DNA of 6,705 bases from Candidatus Thiodiazotropha taylori (GTDB lineage: Bacteria > Pseudomonadota > Gammaproteobacteria > Chromatiales > Chromatiaceae). Where the stretch lies: contig JAHRHW010000245.1 in NCBI GenBank assembly GCA_019100305.1, forward strand, positions 1-6,705, written 5' to 3'. Below are positions 1 through 6,192 of this stretch, piece after piece (positions within the stretch are counted from its first letter, which is position 1; every line of letters begins with the position of its first letter). Made by a program: the position numbers and the translations under genes. The notes below the pieces were generated by a model. It was not told where the DNA came from and searched no databases. It saw only the letters and a program-made list of their open reading frames with translations.

Positions 1-2601
1 AGCATACTTCACGAGATTGTTGTTCTTGATATCATTCGCCTCATAACCCGTGATATCCTCAATACCTTCACTGATAAACTGCATTGTCCAGTAATCGTCA
101 TTTTTACATCGATAAGCAGCACCTGGCAGATTATCCAAAAGCGTACTGAGTGTCCGCCTGGAACTTCTCAAGTCAGCCACAATCGTCTGCCTTCTTATTG
201 CACCGGTCATGAGATCTGCAACCGTACGCATCATGGAAAGATCATCCTTCAGCCAGGCGTACTCAACAACCATTTGATCCAACCCAAGAAAACCGAGCAA
301 ACGATTATTGATCCTTATCGGCACCCCTTTAAGGGTCGAGATACCAAGTTTTCTCATTTCCTGCTCGCAGTCCCCCTTTTCCTCTGCGAGCTCATCAATC
401 GAACCGATGAAATCGACTTCTCTACCTTGAAAAAAATCAACCAGGCACGGAAAAATATTTTTTGCGTTCTGATCAAACAGTTTCTGAAGTGGCGGCTTGC
501 TCTCTACGTACCACTCGTTTGTTAGCATTACATGGCCATTCTCATCCACAACTCTTATCAAGTAGGCTCTTGTACTACCTGTCAACCGCCCTAGCTGCGC
601 TAAAAGATTATCAAAGCTCTCCTGCATCTCAGCCACACCGGCACCTACCAGGCGTGATGAATGCTCAGCAATCATTCGCTCATATTCCAACCGGTAGCTG
701 AGTTCAAGTTCATTCTCCTTTCTTTTAGTTATATCTTCCGCAGTACCTGCTATTCGATAACATTCACCCCGCTCATTCTTGATAGCAAAAGCTTTTGCCT
801 CGATCCAGCTCATAGTGCCATCAGGACGATACACACGATATTCAGGAAAGGTCAGCTCAACCCAATCCTGTGCGCGTTCTTCATTGATGAATTCTTCCAC
901 ACACTTTAAATCACTTTCCGGAAGCGCCTCCAGCCAGTTCATCGCGTCTTCATAGAGTGACTCTCTGCTTCTCCCCCAAATCTGCTCGTAACCAGGACTT
1001 ATATAAAAAACTTTTTGCCAGTCCGGCGAACCCAGCCAAAATACCTCTTTGATTGAATGCGTCAGTTGTTTGAATTTCTCTTCACTCTCTCTTAATCTAC
1101 TACGCTCTTTTCTTAATGCATTAATATCTCTTACCAAGGACAAAATACCGGATGTGTTTTTGTGATCAGCCCTCAATCTGCTTGTGTTTATCTGCGTCCA
1201 AACTTCATCACCATCTTTGTTTACAAACTTAACCTCATAAGATCCACTCTCTATTTGCCCACCTCTTAACAGATTATCTGCTGCCTCGACACCTGAACTC
1301 TCTACTATGAATTCATGAATTGACTGCCCGATTACTTCATCCAGACTGTAGCCAAGCATATGGGCCAGCCTATTATTGGCAAACAAAATCCTGCCATCCA
1401 TATCCAGTTGAAATATACCATCATGACTGTTTTCAACTATTTTTCTGTAGCTCTCTTCACTCTTGACTATCTCGACTGTTAACTGCCTGTAACGTCTAAA
1501 TAAAGCTATGAACACAAAACCAATCGCTAACAGCAACATCAAGCTTGCAACAGCATAATAAAAGTAGCTCTTATACTGGTAAGATTCATCTTCAGGCAAG
1601 TTTACCCAGTGTGTTTCCCTTGGAAACTGCTTTTCATCCAACCCATAACTGAGCACCAAACGATAATCAAAATAGGGAACATTCGGGCTGGTTTTATTGA
1701 CCTTTAAACTTTCGATGGAAATACCTTCTAAGACCTGTTTTGCCAATCTTGCAGCCTGCCTCCCCTGCTCATAGTGATCAATCATTATTCCACCGAAAAC
1801 CCCACTCTTCAGTCCATGCTGCCAAAAGTGAAAAATTGGCACACCTGATGCTCCCACTATCAGTTTAAGGCTTTCATCGAAAGATTTACTTATTTTGTCT
1901 CTATCTTTATAGGCAGAAATTAAAAAAACAAGATCTTCTGAATCGATACGTTTAAGCTGATTTTCCAGTTCAACCCAAGTCATATCCAGAAGAGACAGAG
2001 TCTCTATCTCTAACTCATCATATGCCTGTAATACATTTTCAAAACGTTCATAGTCATGCTGACCACTGGTTGTACCATCTATAATCACATAACTTTTATC
2101 CGCGTTTGGAAATAGAGACTTGGCCAACTCCAGATTCTCTTTGAATGAGGGCACTTCGACAACCCCGGTATAACCTTTACGCTGTTCCAGTTGAAGCGCC
2201 AGTTCCAGTCTGTTAATACCGAGAAAAACAATCGGAATTCCTTCAAACAGGCTCTCTCCATATCCGGATACCATTTCCAAGGCTTGATCGTCTGACACAA
2301 TCACCAAATCGTACGCTTGCCTGTAATTCAGCTTATAACTCAGTTGCTGAAGAAAATTGATCTGGCTCTGCTCGTCATGCAGGCGCTTAGAATCCATGAA
2401 TTCAATGTCAACCATAGGTCCATCAAAGGTAAAAACGGATCGGATACCATTTAAAATTCTTGGAGTTGTTGGAAATCCGGGATGATAGGAATAGATCAGC
2501 AACACTCTCTTTTCAGAGAATGATGTATCTGCCATTGATGCACAGCCAATTAAGATCAATGCACCAAACAGCAGATATTTCACATAGAGCCCATAACTCA
2601 T
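1..2601 (-). CDS. Membrane sensor: ABC substrate-binding-like domain, TM helix, PAS-PAS-GAF-PAS (3' end outside window)
   Basis: My reading of the minus strand gives an unbroken frame of 867 codons from the ATG at 2601 to the left edge; no other start fits, because an in-frame stop lies at 2632-2634. Residues 1-24 form a signal sequence (K8, then a hydrophobic stretch). About 32-335 match the ABC_sub_bind type of periplasmic ligand domain: LLIYSYHPG near the start and YFDYRLVLSYGLDEKQFP near 310-327, an end typical of this domain in sensor proteins. Residues 346-368 are one transmembrane helix followed by RRYR. In the cytoplasm come PAS1 (about 381-495), PAS2 (about 508-628, with YRPDGTMSWIE and GTAEDIT), a GAF domain (about 645-800) and the start of a third PAS (from about 810). 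The output domain (histidine kinase, GGDEF or EAL) is beyond the edge, so the signalling mode is unknown. The ligand is also unknown. The first two thirds are AT-rich compared with the neighbouring genes. Confidence 0.88.
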   Translation of the reverse strand, partial: MSYGLYVKYLLFGALILIGCASMADTSFSEKRVLLIYSYHPGFPTTPRILNGIRSVFTFDGPMVDIEFMDSKRLHDEQSQINFLQQLSYKLNYRQAYDLVIVSDDQALEMVSGYGESLFEGIPIVFLGINRLELALQLEQRKGYTGVVEVPSFKENLELAKSLFPNADKSYVIIDGTTSGQHDYERFENVLQAYDELEIETLSLLDMTWVELENQLKRIDSEDLVFLISAYKDRDKISKSFDESLKLIVGASGVPIFHFWQHGLKSGVFGGIMIDHYEQGRQAARLAKQVLEGISIESLKVNKTSPNVPYFDYRLVLSYGLDEKQFPRETHWVNLPEDESYQYKSYFYYAVASLMLLLAIGFVFIALFRRYRQLTVEIVKSEESYRKIVENSHDGIFQLDMDGRILFANNRLAHMLGYSLDEVIGQSIHEFIVESSGVEAADNLLRGGQIESGSYEVKFVNKDGDEVWTQINTSRLRADHKNTSGILSLVRDINALRKERSRLRESEEKFKQLTHSIKEVFWLGSPDWQKVFYISPGYEQIWGRSRESLYEDAMNWLEALPESDLKCVEEFINEERAQDWVELTFPEYRVYRPDGTMSWIEAKAFAIKNERGECYRIAGTAEDITKRKENELELSYRLEYERMIAEHSSRLVGAGVAEMQESFDNLLAQLGRLTGSTRAYLIRVVDENGHVMLTNEWYVESKPPLQKLFDQNAKNIFPCLVDFFQGREVDFIGSIDELAEEKGDCEQEMRKLGISTLKGVPIRINNRLLGFLGLDQMVVEYAWLKDDLSMMRTVADLMTGAIRRQTIVADLRSSRRTLSTLLDNLPGAAYRCKNDDYWTMQFISEGIEDITGYEANDIKNNNLVKYA
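2530..2601 (-). other. Signal sequence of the sensor, with a lipobox-like motif
   Basis: The first 24 residues have a short positive N region (K8), a hydrophobic core (YLLFGALILIG) and two possible processing sites. L17-I18-G19-C20 fits a lipobox for signal peptidase II, while S22-M23-A24 fits a type I cleavage site just before D25. The protein has its own transmembrane helix at 346-368, so a lipid anchor would be redundant and ordinary type I cleavage seems more likely. Either way the ligand domain is exported to the periplasm. Confidence 0.55.
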
Positions 2602-2791
2602 GCTGCAAGCACCCGTTTGCTGAGGGATAGGTTATTAAACTGGATCCTTGCTTTTGTTGACCTTAAAGATGTGGCGTATTAGGTCAATTTATCGTTATTA
2701 GATAATCTCCTCATAAAATAATAGGCCAGGATGTCGTTTTTTTTAAGATTTAGATGCGTTCAAATCCTAATTCATGATCAGAACAGCTTGC
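2602..2791. other. AT-rich intergenic region between egtD and the sensor gene
   Basis: This 190-bp spacer separates the end of egtD from the start of the sensor gene, both on the minus strand. It holds the inverted repeat at 2657-2687, a run of eight T at 2737-2744 and no credible coding frame. The ribosome binding site in front of the sensor ATG is weak. The sensor probably has its own promoter here, since the gap is long for an operon, but no clear -35/-10 pair can be picked. Confidence 0.5.
2657..2687. promoter_or_regulatory. Inverted repeat TTGACCT-N17-AGGTCAA upstream of the sensor gene
   Basis: TTGACCT at 2657-2663 and AGGTCAA at 2681-2687 are perfect 7-base inverted copies separated by 17 bases. 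They lie 56-86 bases upstream of the sensor start codon, a plausible place for an operator. On the minus strand the distal arm also reads TTGACC, a near-consensus -35 hexamer, but I see no good -10 at 16-18 bases. It may be a binding site for a dimeric regulator or chance; no known regulator consensus is claimed. Confidence 0.3.
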
Positions 2792-2805
2792 TTATAATTC
2801 TGATC
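2776..2805 (-). repeat. 8-bp inverted repeat over the egtD stop codon
   Basis: GATCAGAA at 2776-2783 and TTCTGATC at 2798-2805 are perfect inverted copies with a 14-base loop that contains the egtD stop (2792-2794). It could form a hairpin at the 3' end of the egtBD transcript. No T run follows on the minus strand, so it is not a standard intrinsic terminator; it might stabilise the mRNA end or be chance. Confidence 0.35.
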
Positions 2806-3004
2806 GCAAAAGATAGATCGCAAACATACCTTGATCATCCACCCAATATCGAAGAGATTTGAATCCATTTATAGCAGCCATAGAGATAAACTCTTGCGGG
2901 GAGTATTTGTAGGAGTTCTCAGTATGCAGATACTCGCCCTCCTCAAAATCAAACTCATGACCATCCAACCTTAAGGTATGCTTAAGCTTACTGATCAAAT
3001 GCAT
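2792..3004 (-). CDS. egtD: EgtD C-terminal fragment
   Basis: This frame, read from its first ATG, gives 70 residues. Homology starts 11 residues further upstream (AFYNNEAGRIE, from 3037), which shows that it is the continuation of the upstream EgtD frame and not a separate gene. TENSYKY at residues 28-34 carries the Glu and Ser that bind the histidine substrate in characterised EgtD. It overlaps the end of the N-terminal fragment by 10 bases. The ATG at 3004 is an internal methionine of normal EgtD (residue 249 of the repaired protein) and has only a weak purine stretch ahead of it, so independent translation is doubtful. Confidence 0.7.
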   Translation of the reverse strand: MHLISKLKHTLRLDGHEFDFEEGEYLHTENSYKYSPQEFISMAAINGFKSLRYWVDDQGMFAIYLLRSEL

Positions 3005-3747
3005 CTCAATCCGGCCCGCCTCATTATTGTAGAAGGCTTTTGGGCGAAGTTATCCGGGTTCAGGTCCGCCTTGAGTTCGTTCTGCACTCGATACAACAGA
3101 TTCAGATTAAATTCAGCCGTTAAACCGGCAGCATCATTATAGGCTGCATTCAACAGGCCGTGATTTTTCTTCGTGTCTATACCAATCAGCAGCATTCCAC
3201 CTCTACCCACAGTGGAGCGAACCAACCTTAAGAATTCACACGCCTCCAGTTTATTGAAATTTCCCAGGCTGGAACCTGGAAAAAACAGCAATCTGGGACC
3301 AATGGGTACCTCCTCAGGTACTGGCAAGGAGTGGGTATAATCGACACAGGCAGCTTGAATGGAGAGCCATGGATACTCCTCAGCCAATGCAGTGGCACTG
3401 GATTTCAGGTATTCAAAGGAGATATCCATCGGCACAAAGGCGCTCGGTTGCAAGGCATCCAGTAACAACCTGACTTTACTGGCGCTTCCTGCTCCAGGCT
3501 CGATCAAAACCCTGCCACGACCTGCCAGATCAGCTATTTCTGCAGCATTTTGCTCCAGCATCAGCCGCTCTACAGTCGGCAGGTAGTATTCCGGTTGCTG
3601 GCATATTTGGTCAAATAACTCAGAGCCACGTTTGTCATAGAAAAACTTGGGAGGAATCGATTTCTGTTGCTGCGACAGTCCTTGCACTACCGCATCATAC
3701 AAACTCAGCGTATCAGGTTTGTGATCATGAAAGGTTACATTCTCCAT
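2995..3747 (-). CDS. egtD: EgtD N-terminal fragment (SAM-binding domain)
   Basis: As sequenced, this frame encodes 250 residues. The first 237 are genuine EgtD and the last 13 (PSTIMRRAGLRCI) are out-of-frame readthrough before the stop. It contains the SAM loop (E83-P-G-A-G) and most histidine-pocket residues, but lacks the C-terminal segment with Glu277 and Ser279. I chose the ATG at 3747 over the upstream in-frame ATG at 3786 because GGAGG sits 7 bases ahead, it overlaps the egtB stop as TGATG, and the 13 extra upstream residues are antisense-free readthrough of egtB sequence in another frame. On its own the fragment is unlikely to be active. Confidence 0.75.
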   Translation of the reverse strand: MENVTFHDHKPDTLSLYDAVVQGLSQQQKSIPPKFFYDKRGSELFDQICQQPEYYLPTVERLMLEQNAAEIADLAGRGRVLIEPGAGSASKVRLLLDALQPSAFVPMDISFEYLKSSATALAEEYPWLSIQAACVDYTHSLPVPEEVPIGPRLLFFPGSSLGNFNKLEACEFLRLVRSTVGRGGMLLIGIDTKKNHGLLNAAYNDAAGLTAEFNLNLLYRVQNELKADLNPDNFAQKPSTIMRRAGLRCI

Positions 3748-5006
3748 CACAGATCCTCCGCCAGACGCAAGCCCGTAAAAGCCCATCGTTCATCCGGATA
3801 AAAAAAGTTTCGATAACTCGCCCGGGTATGCCCCGCTGGTGTGATACAACTCCCTCCTTTGAGCACAATCTGGTTGGACATGAATTTTCCGTTATACTCT
3901 CCCATGCTTCCCTCTAGGGGATTAAAACCCGGATATGGGGTATAGGGAGAGGCGGTCCATGCCCACAGATCACCGAACCACTGTTCAGCATCTCCGGCCG
4001 GAGCAGGATGGAGCCGATCCCTGTCGGCAAAATGACCTTCAACTGGGACTTCAGCCAACATGGACTCCAGTTCCGCTTCCATCGGCAGGCGTTTTCCGGC
4101 CCATCTGGCATAGGCATCCGCTTCAAAGTAGTTCAAATGGCAGACAGGTTCATCCCGGTTTAGTGGCCTGACACCTCCCAGGGTGAACTCCATCCACTCT
4201 CCATCCTGTTGCCAATAGAGAGGTGCTCGCCAACCCTCACCCTGAATTTGCGCCCAACCGTCGGCAAGCCATAGCGCCGGCTGTCGATAGCCACCATCCT
4301 CGATGAAATCGAGATATTCGCCATTGGTCACAAAGCGGTCTGCCAGCCGATGATCGCGCAACAACACCTTATGCCGGGGAGTTTCATTGTCATAGGAAAA
4401 TCCTTGTTCAGCATGACCGATCTCATAAATCCCACCGGCTCGTTCCACCCAGGCTGCACTGCGCCCAGACTTGTTGGTTTCCGACAAATCCTCCCGATAA
4501 ACCGGCTTGAGAGGGTTCACAAAGAAATTGTGCTTGATATCCATCAGCAACAACTCCTGATGCTGTTGCTCATGGTTCAAGCCGAGTATCACCCTGAAGG
4601 CAAGCTCATCCCACCGGGAGGCGCTGATGTCACTCATCAGTCTCTCCATCGCACGATCCACGGTTTGGCGATAGCGATAGACCTGATCGACAGTCGGTCT
4701 CGACAGAAGCCCCCTGTCTGGCCTGGGATGCATCTTTCCGTGGGTATAGTAGTAGCTGTTGAAGAGATAGTCGTAACGCCCGTCGAAGCAGTCGTAACCA
4801 TCATCGAAATCAGTCAACACAAAGGCTTCGAAGAACCAGGTAACATGGGCAATGTGCCACTTCGGTGGACTGGTCTGGACGATCGACTGAATCTGGTAAT
4901 CATCCACTGAGAGGGGTGCACAGAGAGTTTCCGTATCGTTACGAACACGCCGGAACTCCTCAATCAGCAACTCCCGGTCAGTTTGCGGTGCAATAGCTCT
5001 ATCCAT
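3747..5006 (-). CDS. egtB: Ergothioneine sulfoxide synthase EgtB, non-heme iron enzyme
   Basis: EgtB joins a thiol (cysteine or gamma-glutamylcysteine) to hercynine with O2 to give a hercynyl sulfoxide. The 419 residues show the family's two parts. A DinB-like N-terminal domain has the iron-binding histidines H51 (KWHIAH) and H145/H149 (HEQQHQE), plus FNSYYYTHGKMHPRPDRGLLSRPT at 82-105. A formylglycine-generating-enzyme-like C-terminal domain spans about 190-417, with RWAGKRLP (301-308), WTASPYTPYPGF (350-361), LKGGSC (382-387) and YRNFFYP...TGLRLAED at the end. The tyrosine-rich N-terminal segment and the absence of neighbouring egtA and egtC suggest a type that uses cysteine directly; this is inference. 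It is the first gene of an operon with egtD. The ATG at 5006 matches the family N-terminus (H51 falls at the usual number) but has no clear Shine-Dalgarno, only an A-rich leader. Confidence 0.95.
   Translation of the reverse strand: MDRAIAPQTDRELLIEEFRRVRNDTETLCAPLSVDDYQIQSIVQTSPPKWHIAHVTWFFEAFVLTDFDDGYDCFDGRYDYLFNSYYYTHGKMHPRPDRGLLSRPTVDQVYRYRQTVDRAMERLMSDISASRWDELAFRVILGLNHEQQHQELLLMDIKHNFFVNPLKPVYREDLSETNKSGRSAAWVERAGGIYEIGHAEQGFSYDNETPRHKVLLRDHRLADRFVTNGEYLDFIEDGGYRQPALWLADGWAQIQGEGWRAPLYWQQDGEWMEFTLGGVRPLNRDEPVCHLNYFEADAYARWAGKRLPMEAELESMLAEVPVEGHFADRDRLHPAPAGDAEQWFGDLWAWTASPYTPYPGFNPLEGSMGEYNGKFMSNQIVLKGGSCITPAGHTRASYRNFFYPDERWAFTGLRLAEDL
3755..3759 (-). promoter_or_regulatory. Ribosome binding site of egtD inside the end of egtB
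   Basis: The minus strand reads GGAGG here, 7 bases before the ATG at 3747. It lies within the last codons of egtB, whose TGA shares its A with the egtD ATG (TGATG). This arrangement indicates translational coupling and decides the egtD start. Confidence 0.8.
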
Positions 5007-5459
5007 TTGATTATAAACATATTTTTCTTTTTTTAGTGATCAGGTGTATTGCTAATAGCTGAACCAGAGGAACGTCCATCGACCCGTTGCAGGAGTGACT
5101 GAGCAAGACGGGTCAAGCTCTGTTAAAGCTATTTTGGCAGAATCAGAAATTATCACAGCCCGACAAACCATAGAGTCTTTGCGGATATCGAGTTCTGTAT
5201 TGAGCAAAAATAGTCTGCATCGATCCAGGGTTCAGGTCTGCGCCTAAGCAATCACTGAAATGAGAATGCTTTAGATACGAGTATAAACTTCCTCAGTGAA
5301 CAACCTGTGACAACAACAGCAGCTAAAAATTCTCAGCCAATAACGAGGCATTCATCTAAATGTCGGCTACTCCCCATTTCAACCTGGGATAGCGCCATCC
5401 CGGTTGCCCGCCGCCGTTGATTCTGGCAATGTGATATTAATTCCCATACGATCACATAA
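5007..5459. other. Divergent intergenic region between egtB and the PmtA-like gene
   Basis: This 453-bp stretch has no credible coding frame; minus-strand frames entering it from 5460-5930 are shadows of the methyltransferase gene. It must hold the promoters of both divergent genes. I see a TATAAT on the minus strand at 5010-5015, too close to the egtB ATG for a normal leader, and a GC-rich hairpin at 5081-5114. No convincing -35/-10 pair, tRNA or riboswitch is recognisable. Confidence 0.6.
5081..5114. repeat. GC-rich hairpin upstream of egtB
   Basis: GACCCGT (5081-5087) pairs perfectly with ACGGGTC (5108-5114), and the stem continues as TGC (5088-5090) with GCA (5103-5105) after a 2-base bulge at 5106-5107. 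The 12-base loop on the plus strand begins AGGAG. No T run follows on either strand, so it is not an intrinsic terminator. It lies 75 bases upstream of the egtB start codon and might be a leader structure, an operator or part of a small RNA; function is unknown. Confidence 0.4.
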
Positions 5460-6044
5460 ATGAAAGCAAAACCGGATTTTATCTCGGCCTGGATGCGCAA
5501 CCCGCGCCAAGTCGGCGCACTGTTCCCCAGCAGCGATTGCCTGGCACAGGCCATGGCCGCACAGGTCAACAGTATGAATGGACTCACCATTGAGCTTGGC
5601 GCCGGCACCGGCGCGGTCACCTCTGCACTGCTCGACCGGGGCATCAATCCAAAACGCCTGCTGGTGGTAGAGAAAGATCAGATACTGGCGAATAGACTGA
5701 CCAGTCAATTCCCCAGCCTCTCGATCCTTGCCGGTGATGCCTCCCGACTGCAACAACTGCTGAAACAGAACGAACTGGGACTGGCCGAAAGCGTGGTATC
5801 CAGCCTGCCCCTGTTGAACATGCGCATCCACACCCGGATCCGTGTACTCTCTGCCATATTCAACAGCCTCTCTCAGGATGGAAAACTGATTCAATACACC
5901 TACTCGCCTGCACCTCCAATCCCTAAACAACTTGCCCGTTCAATGGGGGTGCATGGCTTTCGTATTGATCGCATCCTGTGGAATTTCCCACCGGCCCACG
6001 TCTGGATCTATCGCAGGTTCCGCACGCTACTCAGCGATGCTTGA
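5460..6044 (+). CDS. PmtA-like SAM-dependent methyltransferase (phospholipid N-methyltransferase family)
   Basis: The 194-residue protein is a small class I SAM methyltransferase of the family that includes phospholipid N-methyltransferase PmtA and resembles rRNA adenine dimethylases. The N-terminal FISAWMRNPRQVGALFPSS (7-25) is typical of the PmtA-like group. The SAM-binding loop is IELGAGTGAVT (44-54), motif II is VVEKD (69-73), GDAS lies at 92-95 and the family segment VVSSLPLLNM at 112-121. PmtA methylates phosphatidylethanolamine at the inner membrane face, but many small homologues have no proven substrate, so the lipid role is only likely. A TAA stop lies directly before the ATG at 5460, so no longer form is possible; the ribosome binding site is weak. 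It is transcribed away from egtB and appears to be a single gene. G+C is high here (36 of 60 bases in 5701-5760). Confidence 0.85.
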   Translation: MKAKPDFISAWMRNPRQVGALFPSSDCLAQAMAAQVNSMNGLTIELGAGTGAVTSALLDRGINPKRLLVVEKDQILANRLTSQFPSLSILAGDASRLQQLLKQNELGLAESVVSSLPLLNMRIHTRIRVLSAIFNSLSQDGKLIQYTYSPAPPIPKQLARSMGVHGFRIDRILWNFPPAHVWIYRRFRTLLSDA

Positions 6045-6062
6045 GCGACCGCGCGGGCTTTT
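6044..6062 (+). terminator. Possible weak intrinsic terminator after the methyltransferase gene
   Basis: AGC (6044-6046) and CC (6049-6050) can pair with GG (6055-6056) and GCT (6057-6059), with GA bulged and a GCGC loop. Four T (6059-6062) follow, then CTAT. The stem is short and interrupted, and it starts on the last base of the stop codon, so this is a weak candidate. Confidence 0.3.
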
Positions 6063-6101
6063 CTATCATGGATCCGGCATCTGATCGGGGGGACCAGGAC
6101 C

Positions 6102-6166
6102 TAGGGCCTTGATTGGCGCTTTTTCATGCACAACAGGGCGTATTGGATTAATGCTAACAGGCCCTA
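6102..6166 (+). repeat. 8-bp inverted repeat in the leader of the alkyltransferase-like gene
   Basis: TAGGGCCT at 6102-6109 and AGGCCCTA at 6159-6166 are inverted copies 49 bases apart, in the 148-bp gap before the next gene. They could fold the leader or mark a regulatory site. The sequence is itself nearly palindromic, so chance is a real possibility. No clear promoter hexamers were found in this gap. Confidence 0.25.
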
Positions 6167-6181
6167 AGAAGATCAACTATC

Positions 6182-6185
6182 GGAG
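6182..6185 (+). promoter_or_regulatory. Ribosome binding site of the alkyltransferase-like gene
   Basis: GGAG stands 7 bases before the ATG at 6193. It decides the start: an open frame extends upstream to an ATG at 6109, but those 28 residues (rich in polar and unrelated sequence) do not belong to the family and have no ribosome binding site. Confidence 0.7.
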
Positions 6186-6192
6186 TAACTCG

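Larger units (their letters stand above)
2792..3747 (-). pseudogene. egtD: Frameshifted L-histidine N-alpha-methyltransferase (EgtD)
   Basis: EgtD uses three SAM molecules to trimethylate the histidine alpha-amino group to hercynine, the first step of ergothioneine synthesis, in the cytoplasm. Two adjacent frames together give a complete EgtD of about 318 residues; the mycobacterial enzyme has about 321. The N-terminal frame holds KFFYDKRGSELFD (34-46), QPEYYLPTVE (51-60), the SAM loop EPGAGSASK (83-91), GSSLGNF (158-164) and AYND (202-205). The C-terminal frame holds TENS. Compared with M. smegmatis EgtD as I recall it, Tyr54/55, Asn163, Tyr203, Glu277 and Ser279 match the histidine-binding residues. 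The frame changes after codon 237: GCC CAA AAG should be followed by GCC TTC TAC (AFYNNEAG), which needs one extra base in the A run at 3038-3041. The gene overlaps egtB by one base. It is either a true recent mutation or a homopolymer sequencing error; all other family residues look intact. Confidence 0.85.

Noticed and set aside
274..909. Three plus-strand open frames of about 80 codons
   Set aside because: They lie antisense to the continuous sensor frame on the minus strand, overlap each other and show no recognisable domain.
2737..2744. Run of eight T as a terminator tail
   Set aside because: It lies on the plus strand, where no gene precedes it, and no stem sits directly before it; for the minus-strand egtBD transcript it would be a run of A.
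4350..4910. Plus-strand open frame of 186 codons
   Set aside because: It is antisense to egtB, whose iron-binding and C-terminal motifs are plain; the long frame follows from the codon use of egtB.
5333..5930. Minus-strand open frames of 104 and 183 codons
   Set aside because: They are antisense to the well-supported PmtA-like methyltransferase, which has clear SAM motifs; the shadow proteins have no family features.
6109..6192. Longer N-terminus for the alkyltransferase-like protein
   Set aside because: The 28 extra residues do not match the family, and a ribosome binding site stands right before the ATG at 6193.
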